Positions 48,909 to 58,430 are shown, counted from the stretch's first letter. The stretch: 64,000 nucleotides of DNA from Micavibrio sp. (GCA_002695035.1 NZNU01000053.1:1-64000), one strand, 5' to 3'. The notes: generated from the letters alone by a model not told the origin. Made by a program: numbers and translations.

Positions 48909-49665
48909 GACACAAGATGTATCCGAAAACGAACACAAAAAAAAGGGGCAGCGCATTGCCAAGGTCATTGCTCATGCCGGTCTTTGCTCGCGCCGCGACG
49001 CAGAGGGCTGGATAGAGCAGGGGCGTGTCGTGCTTAACGGGTCCGTTCTCGATACGCCTGCAACACTTGTCACCGACAAAGATAATATCGTTGTGGACGG
49101 AAAGCCTTTGCCGAAAGCCAACGCGACACGTCTATTCCTCTATCATAAACCTGTAGGGCTGGTCACAACCCATAAGGACGAGCTGGGCCGCGAAACGGTT
49201 TTTGATACCCTGCCTAAAAACCTGCCAAGAGTGATAAGCGTTGGACGACTCGATTTAAATTCCGAAGGGCTGTTACTTTTGACGACGGATGGCGAATTAT
49301 CGCGTTATCTTGAACTTCCCTCAACAGGGTGGAGCAGAAGATACCGCGTCCGCGTCTTTGGTGATATCAACAAAGACAAGCTGGATAGCCTTAAAGGCGG
49401 CATTGAGGTGGATGGCATTAAATATGGCTCGATTGATGTCAAAATTGAATCCGACAAAGGTATGAATGCCTGGCTGATCGTAACCCTTAAAGAAGGTAAA
49501 AACCGTGAAATCAGACGTGTCATGGAAGCAATTGATTTGAAAGTAAACCGCCTCATCAGATTATCTTACGGCCCGTTCCAGCTTGGACGGCTTGCGCGCG
49601 GTAATGTGAAAGAAATACATCGTGAAATTTTGGAAAACCAGATGCCGGGATTTTTCAAAGCATGA
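48907..49665 (+). CDS. rluB: 23S rRNA pseudouridine synthase, RluB/RsuA family
   Basis: 252 residues. An S4 RNA-binding domain (RIAKVIAHAGLCSRRDAE, WIEQGRVVLNG) leads into the synthase domain with the catalytic Asp in GRLDLNSEGLLLLTTDG and the NREIRRVMEA segment. It is closest to RluB/RluE/RsuA; the exact uridine modified cannot be read from sequence. Its stop codon overlaps the rsmD start (ATGA), and rsmD overlaps yggS in the same way, so the three are one unit. Confidence 0.92.
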   Translation: MTQDVSENEHKKKGQRIAKVIAHAGLCSRRDAEGWIEQGRVVLNGSVLDTPATLVTDKDNIVVDGKPLPKANATRLFLYHKPVGLVTTHKDELGRETVFDTLPKNLPRVISVGRLDLNSEGLLLLTTDGELSRYLELPSTGWSRRYRVRVFGDINKDKLDSLKGGIEVDGIKYGSIDVKIESDKGMNAWLIVTLKEGKNREIRRVMEAIDLKVNRLIRLSYGPFQLGRLARGNVKEIHREILENQMPGFFKA

Positions 49666-50213
49666 GAATCACAAGTGGCGAATATGGCGGACGCAAGTTA
49701 AGCGAGCCGAAAGGTAATGCTATCCGCCCGACGTCAGATAAGGTTCGGCAAGCCATTTTTAATATGCTCGGCGCACGCATGGATATTGAGGGGGCGACTG
49801 TAATAGACTTATTTTGCGGAACGGGCGCTTTATCATTTGAAGCCCTTTCCCGCGGTGCGCTGCATGCGACATTATGCGATATCAGCGCAGCATCGCTTAA
49901 ACTGGCAAAAGAAAACGCGGCGCTTATCGGGGCAATGGAAAGGTGCACATTCATAAAGGCGGATGCCTCTAAAGGATTTGACAAAAAACCAGATCAAGAG
50001 CCGGTCAATCTTGTCTTTTGCGACCCTCCTTATGATAAGGGTTTATCCGAAAAAGCGTTGAAAGCACTCCACGACAAAAACTATCTGATAGAGGGGTGCA
50101 TAATCGTGGCAGAGTCTGAAAAAAATCTGGATTACTCATTGCCGGAATTCAAAATTCTGACAGAAAAAACCTATGGCGACACAAAAATAGTTTTATTGGA
50201 ATACACATTATGA
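49662..50213 (+). CDS. rsmD: 16S rRNA (guanine-966-N2) methyltransferase RsmD
   Basis: 183 residues. GGRKL and RPTSDKVRQAIFN near the N-terminus, the SAM-binding VIDLFCGTGALSFEALSRGA and the catalytic DPPY (residues about 122-125) are the RsmD pattern. It methylates G966 of 16S rRNA during assembly. Translationally coupled to rluB (ATGA overlap) and to yggS. Confidence 0.95.
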   Translation: MRITSGEYGGRKLSEPKGNAIRPTSDKVRQAIFNMLGARMDIEGATVIDLFCGTGALSFEALSRGALHATLCDISAASLKLAKENAALIGAMERCTFIKADASKGFDKKPDQEPVNLVFCDPPYDKGLSEKALKALHDKNYLIEGCIIVAESEKNLDYSLPEFKILTEKTYGDTKIVLLEYTL

Positions 50214-50881
50214 GCTTCGAAGATAATATAGCCTACATCACATCAAGAATGACCAAAGTGGCAAAGCACTGGGGCATGGATAAACCCGATACAAACATTA
50301 TCGCTGTTGCGAAAAAACAGCTCCCTTCTAAAATTAAAGAGAGTCTACAATGCGGCCACAGACTCTATGGTGAAAACCGCGTACAGGACGCTTATAAAGT
50401 CTGGAACGAGAAGGGTGGATTCAAACGCGACTTCAAGGATATCGAACTGCATTTGATAGGTCCATTACAGTCAAACAAGGCCAAAGAAGCGGTTGCTCTG
50501 TTTGACTGCATTGAAACACTTGACCGCGAAAAACTGGCGGATGCTTTGAAGGCTGAAATTGAAAAACAAGGACGGCAAGTTAAAATCCTCGTTCAGGTAA
50601 ACACAGGCGAAGAAGACCAGAAAGCAGGTGTTTTACCGAAAGACCTGGACAAGCTCCTTGCCCATTGCCGCGATATTGGGTTGGAGGTGAGAGGCTTGAT
50701 GTGCATTCCGCCCGTCGAAGAGCCTGCAGGCCTGCATTTCTCATTCTTAAAAGAACTTGCCGAGCGTCACAATCTACAAGAGACCAGTATGGGTATGTCA
50801 GGTGATTTTGAAAAAGCTGTCCCTCTTAATCCTACATATTTGCGCATAGGAACGGCACTTTTTGGTGAACGCTTGAATTAA
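50210..50881 (+). CDS. yggS: PLP homeostasis protein, YggS/PROSC family
   Basis: 223 residues, one TIM-barrel domain. The PLP lysine lies in IIAVAKKQ, followed by YGENRVQD, HLIGPLQSNK, NTGEEDQKAG and the phosphate-binding SMGMSGDFEKAV; FLRIGTALFG-type end present as YLRIGTALFG. It binds PLP without catalysis and buffers it in the cell. Start overlaps the rsmD stop (ATGA). Confidence 0.95.
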   Translation: MSFEDNIAYITSRMTKVAKHWGMDKPDTNIIAVAKKQLPSKIKESLQCGHRLYGENRVQDAYKVWNEKGGFKRDFKDIELHLIGPLQSNKAKEAVALFDCIETLDREKLADALKAEIEKQGRQVKILVQVNTGEEDQKAGVLPKDLDKLLAHCRDIGLEVRGLMCIPPVEEPAGLHFSFLKELAERHNLQETSMGMSGDFEKAVPLNPTYLRIGTALFGERLN

Positions 50882-50894
50882 TCCGGAAGGTTAT

Positions 50895-51602
50895 CTATCC
50901 GTTATAACGCGCCTGATTATTATGTTGCAGGCCAGAGTATCCAGTATTACGTGCAGTTTTCCCATGTCCCAGATCGGCAAAGGCCATTGCGCTGCCCAGC
51001 TCAGCCGTGGCTGGTGAATCTGACTGGTTTAATGCAGCCGCTAATTTTACTTCGGGGGTGTCTTTCAACACAGGTTGTGCAACCGCACTGTTTTTTGGTA
51101 CATAACTCAACCCCTCGCCACGCGCCAGTGAAAGGGCATGGCCTTCGAAACTTTTGCCTGTTTCATATTCAACCACAGTGTTAACGGCGGCACTTGCCGC
51201 ACCTAAAGGCCCGCCAAACACAGCGCCACCAATCATTGAGGAAATAGGTTTTATCGTGTCCCCTGTGATAGAGCGATAAGCAAGGTTTACAAGCGGTATA
51301 TGCTGCAGAGGGTTTACCATATCAATTAGATCGCCAAATCCAAATTCATTAGCAGAGGCTTCATCCGCACTTTGGGTAGGAGCATAAGCGTTTGCGGAAG
51401 CAGGAGGTCGCGCGCTTGCTGAAGACGCATTCAAGCCGGACTGGATATTTTCTGCTATTGCTTCTTTTGCATTTGACGGCTTTTCCCAAACTGGCACAGA
51501 GCCACCCATACGGTCATTATGCCCGCCGCGCTGAGCGAACACCTTCTGCTGCTGATGCTGCACCGTCTTTGTGTAACTGGCTGTTGAACCTAAAGCCTGC
51601 AT
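50895..51602 (-). CDS. Conserved alphaproteobacterial hypothetical protein, 235 aa
   Basis: Three parts: a polar, Gln/Ala/Ser-rich disordered N-terminus (1-85), a conserved core (about 88-150) with DMVNPLQHIPLVNLAYRSITGD, then SMIGGAVFGGPLGAASA (a glycine-zipper), and a disordered C-terminus. The core pattern NPLQHIP...YR..TGD...GG..FGG is one I associate with uncharacterised alphaproteobacterial proteins. No signal peptide. AAAGGGA precedes the ATG. Function unknown; the zipper suggests membrane association. Confidence 0.68.
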   Translation of the reverse strand: MQALGSTASYTKTVQHQQQKVFAQRGGHNDRMGGSVPVWEKPSNAKEAIAENIQSGLNASSASARPPASANAYAPTQSADEASANEFGFGDLIDMVNPLQHIPLVNLAYRSITGDTIKPISSMIGGAVFGGPLGAASAAVNTVVEYETGKSFEGHALSLARGEGLSYVPKNSAVAQPVLKDTPEVKLAAALNQSDSPATAELGSAMAFADLGHGKTARNTGYSGLQHNNQARYNG

Positions 51603-51723
51603 TAATTCCCTTTTTATCCCTGTTTTTAAAAATCTGTCACAATGATCTTTTGCAAAACCCGTGCCAAAACCCGCCTTTTTTGCTAATCTTTATGAGAAAA
51701 CAACAGTTTCGGGGTTGGAAGAT

Positions 51724-52293
51724 ATGGCAATTTCATTTCATGCATCACTACAAAGCAACGCAGCTAAACATATAATTACCGAACAGGAACAATATCTTAA
51801 GGCTCATGGCATTGATTTTTCCAGTGATGAAAACTCAGACATTATCTTAAAGGAGCGCGATAATGGAATTAGCCTGTGCCATGCGGGGCAGACTATACAG
51901 TTTTTCGATAAGCCTGTTAAAGTTGGACAAATTATAGATAGCCTGCTCAGAGTGAAAAAAACTCTTCGCAATGAAGCCGAAAAGTCGAAAATCCTATATC
52001 TACAAAATATTGCCTTTAACCCCTTTGAGATGAGCCTTCGCACCGCATCCGAAACGGATATCCACCTGACTGAAAAAGAGCGTGATTTTCTATTGGCACT
52101 TTATGAGGCAGAGGACAAAACCCTATCCCGCTCCCGACTGCTTCAAAAGGTTTGGGAATACGCAGATGGTGTTGAGACACACACGCTGGAGACACATGTT
52201 TATCGTTTAAGACAAAAGCTGGAAAATGCCGGGTTTAAAAAAGAACCGCTGGTTACAACCGAAAATGGTTACAGGCTGATTACAGACATTTAA
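51724..52293 (+). CDS. OmpR-type winged-helix regulator with degenerate receiver
   Basis: 189 residues from the ATG at 51724 (GGAAG just upstream). Residues about 93-188 are a Trans_reg_C winged helix: LTEKERDFLLALYEAED, LSRSRLLQKVWEY, THTLETHVYRLRQKL, LVTTENGYRL. Residues 1-85 resemble the end of a receiver domain (FFDKPVKVGQIIDSLL) but lack the phosphorylatable Asp and the acidic pocket, so it is probably controlled by other means or is constitutive. Converges on mrcA with a 4-base overlap. Targets unknown. Confidence 0.78.
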   Translation: MAISFHASLQSNAAKHIITEQEQYLKAHGIDFSSDENSDIILKERDNGISLCHAGQTIQFFDKPVKVGQIIDSLLRVKKTLRNEAEKSKILYLQNIAFNPFEMSLRTASETDIHLTEKERDFLLALYEAEDKTLSRSRLLQKVWEYADGVETHTLETHVYRLRQKLENAGFKKEPLVTTENGYRLITDI

Positions 52294-54839
52294 TACAAAC
52301 CACCCGTACCTGTGCCCGCCGACGTTCCTCCGGTATTTGGTTGCCTTTCGGGCTGTTGCGGCTGCATAGGGACATTGGGCTGCGCACCCGTCGAATACGT
52401 TGTTCCGCCGCGCGGCTGATACGGGCTGTATGGATCCGTCTGATTACCTTGTGAATATGGCGAAGGCCCGTAAAGGTCGGTATTGCCTTGCGTTGAATAG
52501 GGCGAATTTTGCCCGTATCCTTCAACTATCCCATCATCAATAATTGTAACCCTGTCATCGGGTTCCGTACCCGGCACGAAAGCCTCCCATATGCCTGAAT
52601 CATCAAGGGGGGAGACGCGCTTACCTGTTTGAGGATTTACACGCACCATTTTTATACCCTCAGGTACACGGAAAGGGGTTGCGGGAACACCGTCCAAAGC
52701 ATCTTCTACAAAATCCTTAAAGACCGGCGCAGCAGTTGATGATCCTGTCTCGCCAGATCCTAAAGGCTTTGGATTATCCATCCCAACATATACACCGATA
52801 GCAAGATCAGGGGTAAAACCAACAAACCATGTATCCTTGGACTCATTTGTTGTTCCGGTTTTTCCAGCCAATGGGCGGCCAAGACTTTTCAACCTTTGTC
52901 CCGTTCCCCGCTCAACCACACCTTCCAGAATGGAAACAATCTGGTAGATGGTCTGAGGGTTTCCGATTTGGGGACGAATGTCGGGAATATTAGGAACATC
53001 CTGATTTTCCCAGCGTATTTTAGGCCCGCAATTGCGGCATTGATGCTCATCCGTTTTAAAAACTGTATTTCCGTATCTGTCCTGAATGCGGTCAATAAAG
53101 CTTGGAGTAATCTTGTTTCCTCCATTTACCAACATGGCATAAGCATTGGTTAGTTTGAGAAGGGTCGTCTCCCCCGCACCCAAGGCATTGGCCAGATGCG
53201 GCTTCATGTTCTCATCAATCCCGAATTCCTTGGCCGTATCGACAACTTTTTCAATACCAATATGATTGGCAAGGCGTACAGTCATCAGGTTTCTTGATTT
53301 TTCGATCCCCACACGCAAAGGTGTCGCCCCATAAAATTTATTGGAATAGTTTTTAGGGCGCCACACATTCCCGGCTGTGTCCGTATATTCAAATGGCGCA
53401 TCCATGACCAATGTTGAAGGCGTATACCCCTGATCCAGTGCCGTTAAGTAAACGAAGGGCTTAAAAGCAGATCCGGGCTGGCGTCTGGCTTGGGTTGCGC
53501 GGTTATACTGGCTGCCATCAAAGGCCCAGCCGCCCTGCATCGCAAGTACGCGACCAGTATTCGGGTCAATCACCACAATCCCGCCCTGAATTTTAGGAAC
53601 CTGGCGCAAATAATATTCCGCACTTTCTTCGCCAACTTTTTCAACCATGACGATATCGCCGGTTTTTAGCGCGTTACTTCCACCGCCGGCCCATTTAACA
53701 TCTTCGGAGCGTATATTAACCTGAGCACCTTCCCTAAGTGCTACGCGACCAGAACCATCAAGCACAACAGCAAATTGCCAGCTGTCCAGCATGCCTTCAG
53801 GTTTATCCAGATTTTCAATAGTGGCGGAAAGACTTCCTGTTGTCTGACCGCGCTCAAGCGGGCCGCGCCAGCCATGCCTGCGATCAAAGGCGAGAAGACC
53901 GTCACGCAAGGCTTCCTCTGCAATTCTTTGATAAGTCGGGTCAACACTTGTACGGATAGACAGGCCGCTTTTCAGAATTGAATCCTCACCGTATCTTTCA
54001 ACCATTTCACGGCGCACCTCTTCGGCAAAATAAGGTGCATTCACCACACGGTCAGCCTCGCGCTTTACCATTTCAAGGGGCTTTAATTTTGCCATCTCTG
54101 CCTGAGATTCAGTGATAAAGTCATTATCTGCCATTTCATCAATCACCCAGTTACGGCGCTCTAAGGCACTTTCTTTGTTACGCATAGGGTGATAATTATT
54201 GGGCGCCTTGGGAAGCGCTGCAAGATAGGCAGCTTCTTCAATTGCCAGCTCATCCAGTGATTTATTAAAATAATTCAGGGCAGCAGAGGCGACACCATAA
54301 GATCTTTGGCCCAAAAATATTTCATTCAAATATAATTCAAGAATACGGTCTTTGCTCATGGCCTTATCCATCCGATAGGCGACAATGGCCTCGCGGATTT
54401 TACGGGTGTAAGACACCTCATTGGTTAAGAGGAAGTTTTTCGCAACCTGCTGTGTAATTGTTGAGGCCCCGATAGGGCGGCGACCGGAACCTGCATTTTT
54501 GATGTTGCTGGCCATGGCGCGGGCAATCGCCATCGGATCAACACCTTTATGGGTGTAAAAATTCTTATCTTCCGCCGCCAGAAATGCATTTTTAACCAAA
54601 TCGGGAATTTCTTCGCTGGGTACGAAAATTCGATTTTCCTGCGCAAATTCATCCAATAAGCGCCCATCCCCTGAGTGTACGCGGGTCACAAGTGACGGCT
54701 CGTAATCTTTCAGGGTGCTGTAATTCGGTAAATCATAGCTAAAATATATGAAGACGCCTACAACAAACAGGACGGCAGCGATTAGCCCGAGAAGCCCGAG
54801 CGAAAAACACCATAATAAAAATTTTCCTATAAAGCGCAT
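52290..54839 (-). CDS. mrcA: Penicillin-binding protein 1A, bifunctional class A
   Basis: 849 residues. One N-terminal membrane helix (about 9-31), glycosyltransferase domain with AAEDKNFYTHKGVD and GASTITQQVAKN, and a transpeptidase domain with the nucleophile Ser in GSAFKPF, SRN, and KTGTTNESKD. Both activities should be present: it polymerises glycan strands and cross-links them in the periplasm. After about residue 750 comes a Pro/Gln/Gly-rich tail (YSPYQPRGG, MQPQQPERQ) that is probably disordered. Divergent from the VanX-like gene. Confidence 0.96.
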   Translation of the reverse strand: MRFIGKFLLWCFSLGLLGLIAAVLFVVGVFIYFSYDLPNYSTLKDYEPSLVTRVHSGDGRLLDEFAQENRIFVPSEEIPDLVKNAFLAAEDKNFYTHKGVDPMAIARAMASNIKNAGSGRRPIGASTITQQVAKNFLLTNEVSYTRKIREAIVAYRMDKAMSKDRILELYLNEIFLGQRSYGVASAALNYFNKSLDELAIEEAAYLAALPKAPNNYHPMRNKESALERRNWVIDEMADNDFITESQAEMAKLKPLEMVKREADRVVNAPYFAEEVRREMVERYGEDSILKSGLSIRTSVDPTYQRIAEEALRDGLLAFDRRHGWRGPLERGQTTGSLSATIENLDKPEGMLDSWQFAVVLDGSGRVALREGAQVNIRSEDVKWAGGGSNALKTGDIVMVEKVGEESAEYYLRQVPKIQGGIVVIDPNTGRVLAMQGGWAFDGSQYNRATQARRQPGSAFKPFVYLTALDQGYTPSTLVMDAPFEYTDTAGNVWRPKNYSNKFYGATPLRVGIEKSRNLMTVRLANHIGIEKVVDTAKEFGIDENMKPHLANALGAGETTLLKLTNAYAMLVNGGNKITPSFIDRIQDRYGNTVFKTDEHQCRNCGPKIRWENQDVPNIPDIRPQIGNPQTIYQIVSILEGVVERGTGQRLKSLGRPLAGKTGTTNESKDTWFVGFTPDLAIGVYVGMDNPKPLGSGETGSSTAAPVFKDFVEDALDGVPATPFRVPEGIKMVRVNPQTGKRVSPLDDSGIWEAFVPGTEPDDRVTIIDDGIVEGYGQNSPYSTQGNTDLYGPSPYSQGNQTDPYSPYQPRGGTTYSTGAQPNVPMQPQQPERQPNTGGTSAGTGTGGLY

Positions 54840-54895
54840 AATATTTGTCTTATGACATAGCCTGAGACATGTGAAAAGGCTAGAATAAATTTAAG

Positions 54896-55546
54896 ATGCT
54901 TAGAATTATACCATCAACCGACCTGATTTGCATGAATTCTTATCTTGCCGATCATAACATTAAGATAGACCATGTTTATAAGGATGCCAGTCATCCTGAA
55001 AATATTTTCAAGCGCGCCTTGTATCATAAGGATTCGCAATTCTGGCTCCATAAGGATCTGGCAGAAATAGTTGTGCTTGCAGCACATCTCTTTTCCGAGA
55101 TGGGTTATGTTTTGGTTCTTAAAGACGGACTTCGCCCCCTTGAAGCTCAAGCCGCAATGCTTGAGACCGAAATTGTACAAAATAATCTTCACTGGCTGGA
55201 AGAGCCAAGACTTTTATCCCCTCCCGGTAAAGGGGGACATCCGCGCGGTATGGCCGTTGATGTTCTTTTACAGGACAGCTCGGGACAGGATCTGGATTTT
55301 GGCACTGTGTTTGATTTTCTGACACATGACCCTTCCGACAACCCGGCGGCGCGTGATTATAAAACTCTACCGGACGCAGTTCTGGAAAATCGTAAAGTTC
55401 TTGAAAAAGGGATGCTTGATGCCGCTGCTCTGTGCGGTAAAAACTTACTCCCGCTGCCGACAGAGTGGTGGGATTTTCGGTTCATGCCGGATGTGATTAA
55501 TAGCTTTGAACCGCTTTCAGCTAAGGATTTACCGTTTAAGCATTAA
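54896..55546 (+). CDS. D-alanyl-D-alanine dipeptidase-like protein (VanX, M15D family), altered metal site
   Basis: 216 residues. Family motifs: LKDGLRPLEAQ, the zinc motif GGHPRGMAVD (His and Asp; SxHxxGxAxD with Gly for Ser) and PTEWWDF, where VanX proteins have EWWH. The His zinc ligand is thus replaced by Asp, which can still bind metal but may change activity. No signal peptide, so it is likely cytoplasmic, where it would split D-Ala-D-Ala during wall recycling. The start is uncertain (54896 or 54932). Tail-to-tail 4-base overlap with the MFS gene. Confidence 0.82.
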   Translation: MLRIIPSTDLICMNSYLADHNIKIDHVYKDASHPENIFKRALYHKDSQFWLHKDLAEIVVLAAHLFSEMGYVLVLKDGLRPLEAQAAMLETEIVQNNLHWLEEPRLLSPPGKGGHPRGMAVDVLLQDSSGQDLDFGTVFDFLTHDPSDNPAARDYKTLPDAVLENRKVLEKGMLDAAALCGKNLLPLPTEWWDFRFMPDVINSFEPLSAKDLPFKH

Positions 55547-56823
55547 GATGCAGACGCATCTTCTTCGGTGGGGTGTTCCTCTTCCATAGCGTATTCCCCG
55601 GCCATAGAGGCAGCAACATAAGATAACTTATCCGGCAGTGGTATATATTCGGAGCGGTCCTTGCGTTTGATGGTGTCGCCCAAATGTGAACGCGTAATAG
55701 TAACCGCACATGTCACGAGACAGGCAAAGGCAGGCAAAAGCGGAAAGGCAGCTTTACCAAATAACGTCATGGCAAAACCGACAGTAATAGGACCAATAAA
55801 TGAGCCTGCCCCATTTATCAGAATAAGGGTGGCGCTGGCGTTTATGATTTCGCTTTCATCCAGACTGTCATTAACAAGACTGGCCGAAATACTATAAATA
55901 GTCAGCATAGAGCCGCTTAAGCAAAAGGCAGCAGGCAAAAAGAAATAGTTCGGCAATATCTCAAGAGTTGCCAATCCCGCTATCAACCCAAAGATAAACC
56001 CGCCAATCAAAACAACGGCAAGCACTTTTAGCCTATCGATTTTGTCGGAAATCCAGCCAATCGGCAGTTGAAAAATCATTCCCGCGGCAACGAGTACAGC
56101 CATAAAAAAAGCAATCGCCGATTCATTCATGCCTTCTCCTACTGCATAAACAGGGGCAAGGAGCAGGAATGTTGTTCCGGTAAACCCACTCATAAAGCAC
56201 CCAAAAAAACCAAGAGGAGCTTTGCGGAACAATGGTCTGAATTCGATTTTTTTAGGCGTTTGGTAACTCGGCGCCTCTCTTCTGCTTAGAGAAATCGGCA
56301 CAAGCGCTAATGAAATCAGGACAGAGACAACAATAAAAAGCTCAAAATTTCTTGGGTCACCAAGGTTTAGAAATAGCTGTCCACCGGTCTGTGCCACGAA
56401 GACGCAAATCATATAAGTGCTTAGGATTTTGCCCCGATTATAGATTGTACTGGACGCATTCAGCCAGCTCTCGGATACTATAAATATGGCTGCAAAAGAC
56501 ACGCCTGTTATAATTCGCAAAATAGTCCACATCACAGCAGAATCAGTTACAGTATAGACAAGGACAGCCGATGAGGCGAGCGATGCAAGCGCGGCATATA
56601 CCCTGATATGGCCAACATTTTTGATCAGGCGGGGCGTGACAATACAACCAAAACTATATCCGATATAATAGGTCGCCAGAACCGCACCAATTGTAGCAGG
56701 GGAAAAGCCGATCAAGGATCCTCTTATACCCAACAATGTCCCTTGCAGCCCATTCCCAAGGATAAGAAAAATAATGCCGGCAAAGACAGGCCAAGTAGAA
56801 ACTATAACTTTATGCGTAGCCAT
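55543..56823 (-). CDS. Major facilitator superfamily transporter
   Basis: 426 residues with about 12 membrane helices. N-terminal half: IGYSFGCIVTPRLIKNVGHIRVY carries the MFS motif A region (shown in part), and SESWLNASSTIYNRGKIL fits the YcaD/UMF-type sugar or amino-acid exporters. A charged cytoplasmic tail (EEEHPTEEDASAS) ends the protein. Substrate cannot be told. It lies downstream of mlaF-mlaE with 12 bases between, so it may be co-transcribed. Confidence 0.87.
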   Translation of the reverse strand: MATHKVIVSTWPVFAGIIFLILGNGLQGTLLGIRGSLIGFSPATIGAVLATYYIGYSFGCIVTPRLIKNVGHIRVYAALASLASSAVLVYTVTDSAVMWTILRIITGVSFAAIFIVSESWLNASSTIYNRGKILSTYMICVFVAQTGGQLFLNLGDPRNFELFIVVSVLISLALVPISLSRREAPSYQTPKKIEFRPLFRKAPLGFFGCFMSGFTGTTFLLLAPVYAVGEGMNESAIAFFMAVLVAAGMIFQLPIGWISDKIDRLKVLAVVLIGGFIFGLIAGLATLEILPNYFFLPAAFCLSGSMLTIYSISASLVNDSLDESEIINASATLILINGAGSFIGPITVGFAMTLFGKAAFPLLPAFACLVTCAVTITRSHLGDTIKRKDRSEYIPLPDKLSYVAASMAGEYAMEEEHPTEEDASAS

Positions 56824-56835
56824 TTCTTGCCACCT

Positions 56836-57621
56836 TTAGACCATATTGGCGTGTTTTGTAATAGGTCCTTCGGCGCGACCGTGAATAAACTGATCAACAT
56901 ATTCATTGTTTGAATTATCAAGTTCTTCAACAGATCCTGTCCAGATCAATTTGCCTTCATGGATCATTGTAACCTTATCGGCAATTTTACGGGCAGAGGC
57001 CATGTCATGTGTGATAGAAAGCGCAGTCGCCCCCAGATCCTTTACACATTTCACAATCAAATCATTGATAACATCAGCCATTATCGGATCAAGCCCGGTG
57101 GTCGGTTCATCAAAAAAGATAATTTCCGGGTTTGCGGCAATCGCACGGGCCAAACCGATACGCTTTTGCATTCCCCCTGAGAGTTCTGCCGGGTAAAGGT
57201 CGCCAACCTGTCGCCCCATACCCACGGCCTCAATTTTCTGCATGGCAATCTCGCGCGCCTCTTCACGGTCCATTTTACGGCCATGAATTAAACCAAAGGC
57301 AACATTTTCCCACACAGGAAGGGAGTCAAACAAAGCGCCCCCCTGAAAAAGCATTCCAAACTTGGACATGACATCTTCGTGATCGTCATTGTCCATTTCA
57401 GTTATTTCGGTGCCGTCAATTTTGATTGAACCGCTATCCGGTTTGATAAGTCCCAATACACATTTCAGCGTTACGGATTTTCCGGTACCTGACCCACCGA
57501 TAATAACGCAAGATTCACCCTCAGCCACATCCAGATCAATGCTGTTAAGCACTTTTTTTGTGCCAAAAGATTTTCTGACATCACGCATGCTTATTTTGGG
57601 TGTCTGCACAGCTTCGCTCAT
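56836..57621 (-). CDS. mlaF: ABC transporter ATP-binding protein, MlaF/Ttg2A type
   Basis: 261 residues. Walker A GGSGTGKS, Q-loop, signature LSGGMQKRIGLARA and Walker B IIFFDEPTTGLDP are intact; ALSITHDMASA supplies the switch His. It is the energising subunit for phospholipid transport between the inner and outer membranes. Start overlaps the mlaE stop by 4 bases. The MCE substrate-binding protein MlaD, usually next, is not here. Confidence 0.93.
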   Translation of the reverse strand: MSEAVQTPKISMRDVRKSFGTKKVLNSIDLDVAEGESCVIIGGSGTGKSVTLKCVLGLIKPDSGSIKIDGTEITEMDNDDHEDVMSKFGMLFQGGALFDSLPVWENVAFGLIHGRKMDREEAREIAMQKIEAVGMGRQVGDLYPAELSGGMQKRIGLARAIAANPEIIFFDEPTTGLDPIMADVINDLIVKCVKDLGATALSITHDMASARKIADKVTMIHEGKLIWTGSVEELDNSNNEYVDQFIHGRAEGPITKHANMV

Positions 57622-58430
57622 GAGAAAAAGACCTGTGTAAGGATATAGTTAAAAATCAGAATAAGGATGGAAGAAGTCACAACGGCATTTGTTGTCGCCG
57701 CACCGACCCCTTGTGCGCCACGGCCAGAATTAAAGCCGTGATAGCACCCCATAATTGTCACGATAAAGCCGAAAACGGCAGCTTTTGCGAGACCGGAGAT
57801 TACATCCATTGGTTGCAAAACGTCCCAGCTTTGCGATAAGTAAGATCCGGCTGAAAAGCCAAGTACGTGCACACTCACAATATATCCGCCCATAATCCCT
57901 ATCAAATCACCTATAAGAACAAGGATAGGCAAGGTCAGCGTTCCCGCAATTAAACGCGGTACAACCAGATATTTAAAAGGATTAACAGATAGAGTGCGTA
58001 AGGCATCAATCTGTTCTGTCACACGCATTGTCCCTATTTCAGCGGCAATAGAAGCACCGACACGCCCCGCAACCATCAAACCTGCCAAAATAGGCGCAAG
58101 TTCGCGCGTAATAGAAAGAGATACAACAGAGGCAATCGCACTTTCAGCATTAAATCGTGTGAACCCTGTATAAGATTGCAGAGCCAGAACCATACCTGTG
58201 AAAAACGTGGTCAAACCAACAACTGGCAGGGAGTAATATCCGATACTGACAATTTGTTTTAAAAAATTTTTCGGAAAGAAGGGCGCTCTAAAAACATGGG
58301 AAACAGAAAGACCTGCAAAGGCCGAAAATTGACCGACAGCAGCAAAAAAGGACAACAGGCTATGCCCTATTGTCTGAAAAAAATCATTGATGCTGTAATT
58401 TTTAACTTTCAAAACTCTAACCGTAGTCAA
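57618..58430 (-). CDS. mlaE: ABC transporter permease, MlaE type
   Basis: 270 residues with five or six membrane helices. The MlaE family pattern is present: VGLTTFFTGMVLALQSY, LSITRELAPILAGLMVAGRVGASIAAEIGTM (shown in part) and LRTLSVNPFKYLVVPRL. It forms the membrane channel of the phospholipid ABC transporter with MlaF. First gene of mlaE-mlaF. Confidence 0.93.
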   Translation of the reverse strand: MTTVRVLKVKNYSINDFFQTIGHSLLSFFAAVGQFSAFAGLSVSHVFRAPFFPKNFLKQIVSIGYYSLPVVGLTTFFTGMVLALQSYTGFTRFNAESAIASVVSLSITRELAPILAGLMVAGRVGASIAAEIGTMRVTEQIDALRTLSVNPFKYLVVPRLIAGTLTLPILVLIGDLIGIMGGYIVSVHVLGFSAGSYLSQSWDVLQPMDVISGLAKAAVFGFIVTIMGCYHGFNSGRGAQGVGAATTNAVVTSSILILIFNYILTQVFFS

